Shown here: positions 58,430 through 64,000 of the stretch, in pieces
Layout of the letters: each line of letters begins with the position of its first letter
Numbering within the stretch: position 1 is the first letter of the stretch
NCBI GenBank assembly: GCA_963932465.1
Contig: OZ010795.1
Coordinates: 521,115,451-521,179,450 of the forward strand
Length of the DNA stretch: 64,000 nt
Reading direction: 5' to 3'
From: Maratus speciosus
Lineage: Eukaryota > Arthropoda > Arachnida > Araneae > Salticidae
Made by a program: the position numbers and the translations under genes
The notes under the pieces: generated by a model
The model's input: only the letters and a program-made list of their open reading frames with translations
The model's database searches: none
Told to the model about the DNA's origin: nothing

Positions 58430-59070
58430 ACATTATGACTTTGGCTAACTTAATTAATTTTAACACAATTATTGTGCTTGGTAAATAAATCATATTAATT
58501 GTAATTTTCCAACTGACAAAAAAATGTTCAGGACAAGATTCGAACCATGGACGATTTAACTTAAGTTGCCAATGTTCTGGCAACTGAACTATCCTGAACG
58601 AATCTGCGGAAATAATTCACCCATTTAACGTTATTGATGATGGAATCTTGTCGGTTATCTGAAACAGCTCAAAAGAATAAATCGCAGGTAATGGAACTAC
58701 CGTATACGCAAGATTCATAATTAAATATCATTAAATGTAACACAATTATTCTAATCGGTAAATAAATCGTATGAGTTCTAATTTTGCAACTGAGTGAAAA
58801 AATGTCAAGTTCAGGAATTGAAAAAGAGCCCCTGGGGCTTAAGCTGCCAATGCTGTGTCATCCGAGACCGGTCTTAAATGAGAAAGAGCTCAATAAGTCT
58901 GGTTCAATCCTTGCCCAGACTCTTTTCATTTTTCCGTTGTTAAATTACAGCTCATATCAATTTTTAAGCAATTGCGATAATTGTGTTAAAATTTATCATC
59001 TGTAATTTCCTATCCAGCGTTTACTCTAGTTCCATTACCTGACATTTATTCTGTTGAGAAGACTCACTCT
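58430..59070 (-). repeat. Dispersed tRNA-related repeat, further copies
   Basis: ACACAATTATTGTGCTTGGT with AAATAAATC at 58465 and ACACAATTATTCTAATCGGT with AAATAAATC at 58741 start two copies. The first contains a tRNA-like segment (58527-58598) and ends with AATAAATCGCAGGTAATGGA. The second is partial, with related AGTTCCATTACCTGACATTT at about 59028. Same family as 54860-55440. Confidence 0.6.
58527..58598 (-). repeat. 72-nt tRNA-like sequence, probably a SINE head
   Basis: On the minus strand TTCAGGA pairs with TCCTGAA over 7 bp (acceptor stem), the D arm is GTTC-AGTTGCCA-GAAC, and an anticodon-like loop AACTTAA sits in a weak stem. Box B is GGTTCGAATC. The T stem has mismatches and base 33 is A instead of U, so it is unlikely to be a working tRNA. 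Flanking sequence is shared with the other repeat copies. Confidence 0.6.
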
Positions 59071-59399
59071 GTTGAAAAAACTCATATTGTGGATTTTCGG
59101 ATGAAAATACAATTTTCCCAATACAAGAATATGCCTAATATACTCAGTAATACGATTGATTTAAATGAGATGTTTTTTACATACTTTTTGGATGTGTACA
59201 TCTGAAAAGTAGAATAGTATTTTTGATTGCAGTTCCTCTGTCAATCGATTAAGAATAATAAATATCTAAAATGGTCATCAATCCAAATACAAATAATCGT
59301 TATATCTGTTTCGGTTGCTATGCTACGTTGCTATGGACGTTGCTAGTAAATTAAAACTTGATTTAACGTTCACCGTAGTCAGATAATAATTAACAAGTG
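59071..59399. other. AT-rich DNA, no gene seen
   Basis: Nothing recognisable on either strand. CTATGCTACGTTGCTATGGACG at 59318 contains short direct repeats only. Confidence 0.45.
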
Positions 59400-60411
59400 A
59401 GAAAAAATCATGCGTACAGCATAGATTATGAAACACTTTCCAACACTCCCTGAAAGCTTTAACTAAACATCGTTTGTTAGGGAAATAAGGTAAATAAGAT
59501 AACTGAGTAAACATTTAAAAATCTGATTTCGTTAGTTACCGCCCTTAGCCGAATATGTATCCCAATTCTTTTGAACAGCCCTGTATTCGATCTGTATGTA
59601 GATATATATGCTATATAATGGGAAAATTTAATTTAGCAAGAAAATGCATAACAGGTTGAAATTCATCTTTCAGCAATTTATACTAACAGATGGAAACATA
59701 CTTGAATACTTTTGTACAGCCCTGTAGTTTACCTAGAACCTTTATTAAATGCAACTATTTAGTTAAAATTTAATACAAACTAAAACACGCTTAAAACTAC
59801 TGAAATTACATTTCGAAAAATTATCACCCGTAGACGGCCATGTATCCAACTTTTGCGTGGCCCTGTATATAATTTTATCTATATTCTACAAATATTTCTT
59901 AGTACACTAAATTCAGTTCAGCGTAAAAATGCATAAATCCTTTAAAACCCACCTTTAAGCAATTTATGCTCATACTCAGTAACATTTAAGAATTCATTTC
60001 TGTAGCTCTGTATATAAACTATAGCATTTATACGCACTTTATAGTATGCATAAATATAGTGAACAAGTAGGTAAGTGTGATCACAGATCGCACAGAGGGT
60101 TTCGTTTAATATTCCTTTCAAAACACTTTATCCTTTTGAAAAATCTGTTATTTCCACATTTCGCATCCAGGGGCGCACTCTATTCTAAACAAACTTCTAT
60201 CCGAACGAAGCTCCATTTTATATACTATCCGTAGATATATTAGTCGAGGGTATTGGGCCGATAGCACCCAAGATAAGTAGTCGCCCACTGACGGTAAAAA
60301 TTGGAACTAAAATATGTATGGCAATGGCGCATAATATGAAAGAATGGTCAAAGGGGTGTCGGAAAAAGTTGGAAAAGTGCTCCCCGGGTGAAAAGGGCGG
60401 AGGTTAGAAAA

Positions 60412-60985
60412 ATTGCTTAAAATACACAAGTTAGAGCCCAGAGGAGTAAATAATATAAGACTTTTTGAAATTTTTATGATTTGGCGTGTGGTATGAGGTA
60501 TTCAGCTATACGTATGCAAAATCCATGTCTCAAGCTTAATTAGGGGCTCTCTTAGAAAGAATTGCTTAAAATAGATATGTGGTAGCTCAAAGGGTTAAAC
60601 GTAAGATTTTTTCACGATTTTATGATTTGTCGCTTGGCCTCGAGTGTTCTGCTATAAGTATGCAAAATTTCAAATCTCCAATTTAATAATGGGCTCTGTT
60701 AGAAAGAATTGCTTAAAATACACATGTGGGAGCCCAAAGGGTTAAATGTACGACTTTTTCAAAATTTTATGATTTGTCATTTCATCACAGGTGTTCAGCT
60801 ATAAGTATGTAAAATTTCACGCCTCCAACCTAATTAGGGGCTCACTTAGAAAGAATTGTTTAAAGTACACATGTGGCAGCCCAAAAGTTAAATCTACGAC
60901 TTTTTCAAAATTTTATGATTTGTCGTAGGATGCATGGTGTATGGTATTCAGATATAACTATGCAAAATTTCAAGTCTCCAACATG
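60412..60985 (+). repeat. Four tandem ~147-bp monomers in repeat B
   Basis: The word ATTG(C/T)TTAAA recurs at 60412, 60561, 60708 and 60855, giving spacings of 149, 147 and 147. It is the same monomer as in the array at 36871-37600. Confidence 0.9.
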
Positions 60986-61058
60986 TGTAGTTTCTGAGAA
61001 CGGGCACTGTGACAGACGAACAGACGGACAGACAGACAGACAGAGGAGCGAGACGAAT

Positions 61059-61085
61059 AGGGTTTCGTCAGATGAATGAAACCCT
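61059..61085. other. Terminal hairpin of repeat B
   Basis: AGGGTTTC pairs with GAAACCCT over 8 bp around an 11-base loop, directly after the CAGAC-rich tail and followed by CTAAAA. Confidence 0.75.
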
Positions 61086-61440
61086 AAAAAAGCGCATATC
61101 ATAATTTAAAGTGCATTTCGAGCAATCATTACTAATATACAGTAATTCGGTTACAATATAGTATCTGGAATCTTTTTACATACAGCGCAAACAATTTCCC
61201 CTATACCATTATGAACGGAATTCTTTTGTGTGGCCCTGTAAATGAATAATAACTATTCTTTGCATCGTATATTCTGTAGAATGTATATTTTAGTGCACTT
61301 GATCAATGCATATGAACTTTATTGGGTTTGAAAGCATGTAACATCATTTAAAACCATTTTAAACGATTTTTTCCCATAGGCCGTAATGTAACGGAAAATT
61401 TTGACTGTCCCTGTAAATGGACTAAACATGCTAGAAACTT

Positions 61441-64000
61441 TATTTGAAATAGGGATCGTGCTATGGTAGAGGTCACTAACATCCAAACATTTCAGAACGA
61501 TCCGACTATACTTACGAGAGTTAGAGCGCGGTCAGACGGCCAGACAAACCGAAGTCATAAACACTTTTCAACTTTGTTGGAAAGTGTTAAAAAGGTATGC
61601 AGCATTTTGTGGTGAAATAGGAAGATTGCATTTTTTTAAAATGTTTTATTGAAACATATCTACTGATTTAGCGCTGAATGAATGATTGTTGTTTTGGGGC
61701 AAATCATTTATGCTAATGATGTAAGAATTATGTCTCCTCTATGTCATATTGTTACATTTTAAAGAAATTTATTTACAAATGGAATAGCATAGAATAATAA
61801 TTTAACACTTCTATGATTCGTACATCATAAGAAAAGGAAAATATCATTACAAGACTAACACATTTTAAAACGATTGCGCTTAATTTAAGGAATTTAAAAT
61901 TTCCTATCCATCATGAGAATTTAACTTTTTGGATTATAAAAGTTATTTTGAAACATTTTTGAAGACGTTTCTTAAAAATAAATTCTCTCTTAACAACGCG
62001 AAACTTCAGCCCACATTTTAAAATATAAAACCTTGATAAGAATAATTATTGATGTGATTTGTCATCAAATAATTTTCATTTTTTTATAAATGAATTATAT
62101 ATTCTGCTATAAGCGATTGTATTTTTATGACGGATGTGTTTCTTCCCTCTTGCGATGTCGCGTCCAGATATTTCGCACAAAGCGATAAAATTGACAGAAT
62201 ATTCTGAAAAATTAAAAAATTGTAAGATTATATATTTTATGAATTGAGTGGATGTGGTTGAGAACAACAATGAACTAAAACACACGTCAAACTGCCAGTT
62301 TTGATTTGAGAACAATTCTTAAAAAAAAAAAAAAAAAATGAAATGTTTCATGCGGACCGAGAGATAAAACAAGCATTAGGAAATTCGAAAACAAAAACTC
62401 AATTATATGTATGATAGTATTAATAAAACTTTTATGCATCAAGTCCTATTTTTGAAAACATCGATAATTAGTTGTGTACATAAAACAAACAAAAACAAAC
62501 AAACAAAAGCAATTTAACAAATTACAACGACCATTGGAAAAATGATTTTTTCAAAGACTAAAATTTAAGACATAAAAAATCGCACGGAGTTGATAATGCA
62601 TTACGTACGCCATGAATTAAACATTAATAGTGTTATTACACGTAAAAATTGAAAGCGACAAAAATCGCCTGCAACTCGTCAGATTTCCTGAAACTTACGT
62701 ATTTTCCACCTGAAACTTACGTATTATCCAAGCATTTCATTGGCTGTTCGGGAAAAGGTTTTTCCATCGACCAATTTTAAATGAAATTTAATTCTTAAAC
62801 TTCTAAACATCCCACAATATTACTTTTTACACCGTCGTATAGAGATAAAAATGTACTTTTAAATGCAATTTGTTTGAAAGCTGTATCACAATTTGTTTCT
62901 AAGTTATTGATTTTTTTTGTAGTTTTTATTATTTTTTTGTCATAGTGGCAACAGAAGCATCCATCTCTGTTGAAAGTAAAGGGAAATACAGATTACTGTA
63001 TAGACCAATCAGAAAACGAATAAAATGCGGATTCAACCAATAAAACACTTCAGATATATTTTTGATTTCCTACCCTGACAGAGAACAATAACCATTTTTT
63101 CAAATGGTCAATAATCTTATTATAAAGTTTGGTCTACAAGAATTTATTAACCCATTAACCAACAACTACGTGTGATACACATAGTCTTGTATCCAGGTCA
63201 AAAATGATTATTTCGGACCTGGCCCGTAGTACATCTGTCGGGCCAAATGTAAATATTACGCTCTTGGCTCGTGATGCGACGGTAAAGGCTAACGGGATTA
63301 CTAATAAACTTTTTGATATATATCTACTACAATTATTTCATGAGGTATTAATTACTTATCAAATATTCCACAAAATTAAACCAGTTGTATCTTACACATA
63401 TATTTACATTCCGCAAATCGTGCGCGTTTGGTACAACTTAGGACCGACTTGCCGAAACGTGGAATGGCTCAGAGGCTGCTCGATCTTGTTTACGTTTTGT
63501 CACAGGCTGTTGAAACGTAAATCGTAGGTTGAGGTGTTAAATTTATGCAAAAATATTTTTGTGATTTAACGCACCACATTACATGACTTGATAAAATATT
63601 CAAACACGTGATATATAATTACCTTAGCTCACAGAGTATATATTCATGCATGCATTTCAAATTTTTATTTACCATTATAATGTAACTTCCACAACATAAT
63701 AATAAGTTTAAATGTAATATAAATAATTTTAGATACATTTTAACTAGTACGTTTACACTATCATAAATTACATTAATAATCCGGCACTGCGTCTTTAAAT
63801 TACTTTTAAAATACAATTTATCTGATAGAAATATGTTTAGTATTTAATTTACAGAATATTGATCATATGATACATTAATTTTCACTATTTCATTTGTTAC
63901 TTACAGCTGTTCCGGAAAAGCATAAGAATGCGTTACAAAGTCATTTAGAATAATGTATGGTTTATTTAAAGAATGTGATTGAATTAAGATATATGATGTA
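61441..64000. other. AT-rich DNA, no gene seen
   Basis: No recognisable gene. TTAACCCATTAACCAACAAC at 63148 resembles the left end of the TTAA-type MITEs, but no clear partner end was found (AACGGGATTA near 63291 is a weak candidate). The open frame 63204-63527 (107 codons) has no known motif. 63884-63965 is a diverged copy of the short repeat at 25841-25925. Confidence 0.45.

Larger units (their letters stand above)
60063..61086 (+). mobile_element. Dispersed repeat B inserted into repeat A
   Basis: Starts CAAGTAGGTAAGTGTGATCA and matches the minus strand of 37926-36810. The interrupted host phrase TAGTGAA / AAAAGCGCATATCAT is continuous in the 17.2-kb copy of repeat A (17192-17215), so the insertion limits are supported to within a few bases. 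It contains four 147-bp monomers, a (CAGACGGA)-like tail and a terminal hairpin (61059-61085). Confidence 0.75.
59400..61440 (+). repeat. Dispersed monomeric repeat A, best copy (with nested repeat B)
   Basis: Monomers end in a GCCCTGTA-type phrase at 59578, 59719, 59860 and 60005, giving spacings of 141, 141 and 145. After the nested element, further phrases occur at 61233 and about 61409. Typical monomer words are AAACTACTGAAATTACATTT and AGACGG(A/C)CATGTATCC. The copy ends near a CAGACGGCCAGACAAACC tail (61531). Non-coding. Confidence 0.8.

Noticed and set aside
58527..58598. Functional tRNA gene, possibly lysine (CTT at anticodon position)
   Set aside because: The acceptor and D arms pair, but the T stem has mismatches, base 33 is A, and flanking DNA is part of a dispersed repeat.

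Overview
The window looks like intergenic or intronic DNA from a large, AT-rich, repeat-dense eukaryotic genome, most likely an arachnid and probably a spider. Reasons: composition is strongly AT-rich; there is no operon-like coding and no bacterial signals; and nearly everything recognisable is a eukaryotic transposable element. The Gag-like protein, the multicopy transposase-like protein and the tRNA-derived SINEs resemble families I know from spider genomes. Species assignment is inference. I recognise no intact host gene. Every protein-like stretch I recognise is a broken transposon gene.

Layout. 1-7154 is AT-rich DNA with a scattered 14-bp motif (1286-4408). 7155-15066 holds two head-to-tail copies of a ~3.94-kb Helitron-like unit, each carrying the same small MITE. 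15067-17940 is a pair of diverged repeats invaded by three copies of one short MITE with 8-bp target duplications; two of the three empty sites are preserved elsewhere in the window. 19200 is a Helitron 3' terminus, and 20083-20353 a tRNA-derived SINE with a perfect 14-bp target duplication. 20739-21634 is an element built around an iterated GTCTCACTGTGTAC motif. 21680-25718 is a ~4-kb DNA transposon with ~245-bp inverted repeats around a decayed transposase-like gene.

27600-28712 is an isolated GC- and CpG-rich block of unknown origin. 29210-30290, 54098-54205 and 59400-61440 (plus 16484-17260) are one dispersed repeat made of degenerate ~141-145-bp monomers. A second repeat with exact ~147-bp monomers occurs at 36397-37926 and, in the opposite orientation, nested at 60063-61086. 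38392-42260 contains three large inverted-repeat structures in succession, the last made of two head-to-head tRNA-like SINE heads. 45399-47721 is the 5' end of a Ty3/gypsy retrotransposon (LTR, primer site, leader, frameshifted gag). 47836-48222 is a Tc1 transposase remnant. 49735-52235 contains a mariner-like remnant with a nested TTAA-type MITE, then an 889-bp foldback element. 56091-56970 is an internally deleted Tigger/pogo element.

The parts do not form a pathway. They form a layered record of insertions, with several nested events that give relative ages. The most promising under-described items are the long-TIR transposon at 21.7-25.7 kb, the tandem Helitron-like units, the nucleosome-length monomer repeats and the cluster of long foldbacks.
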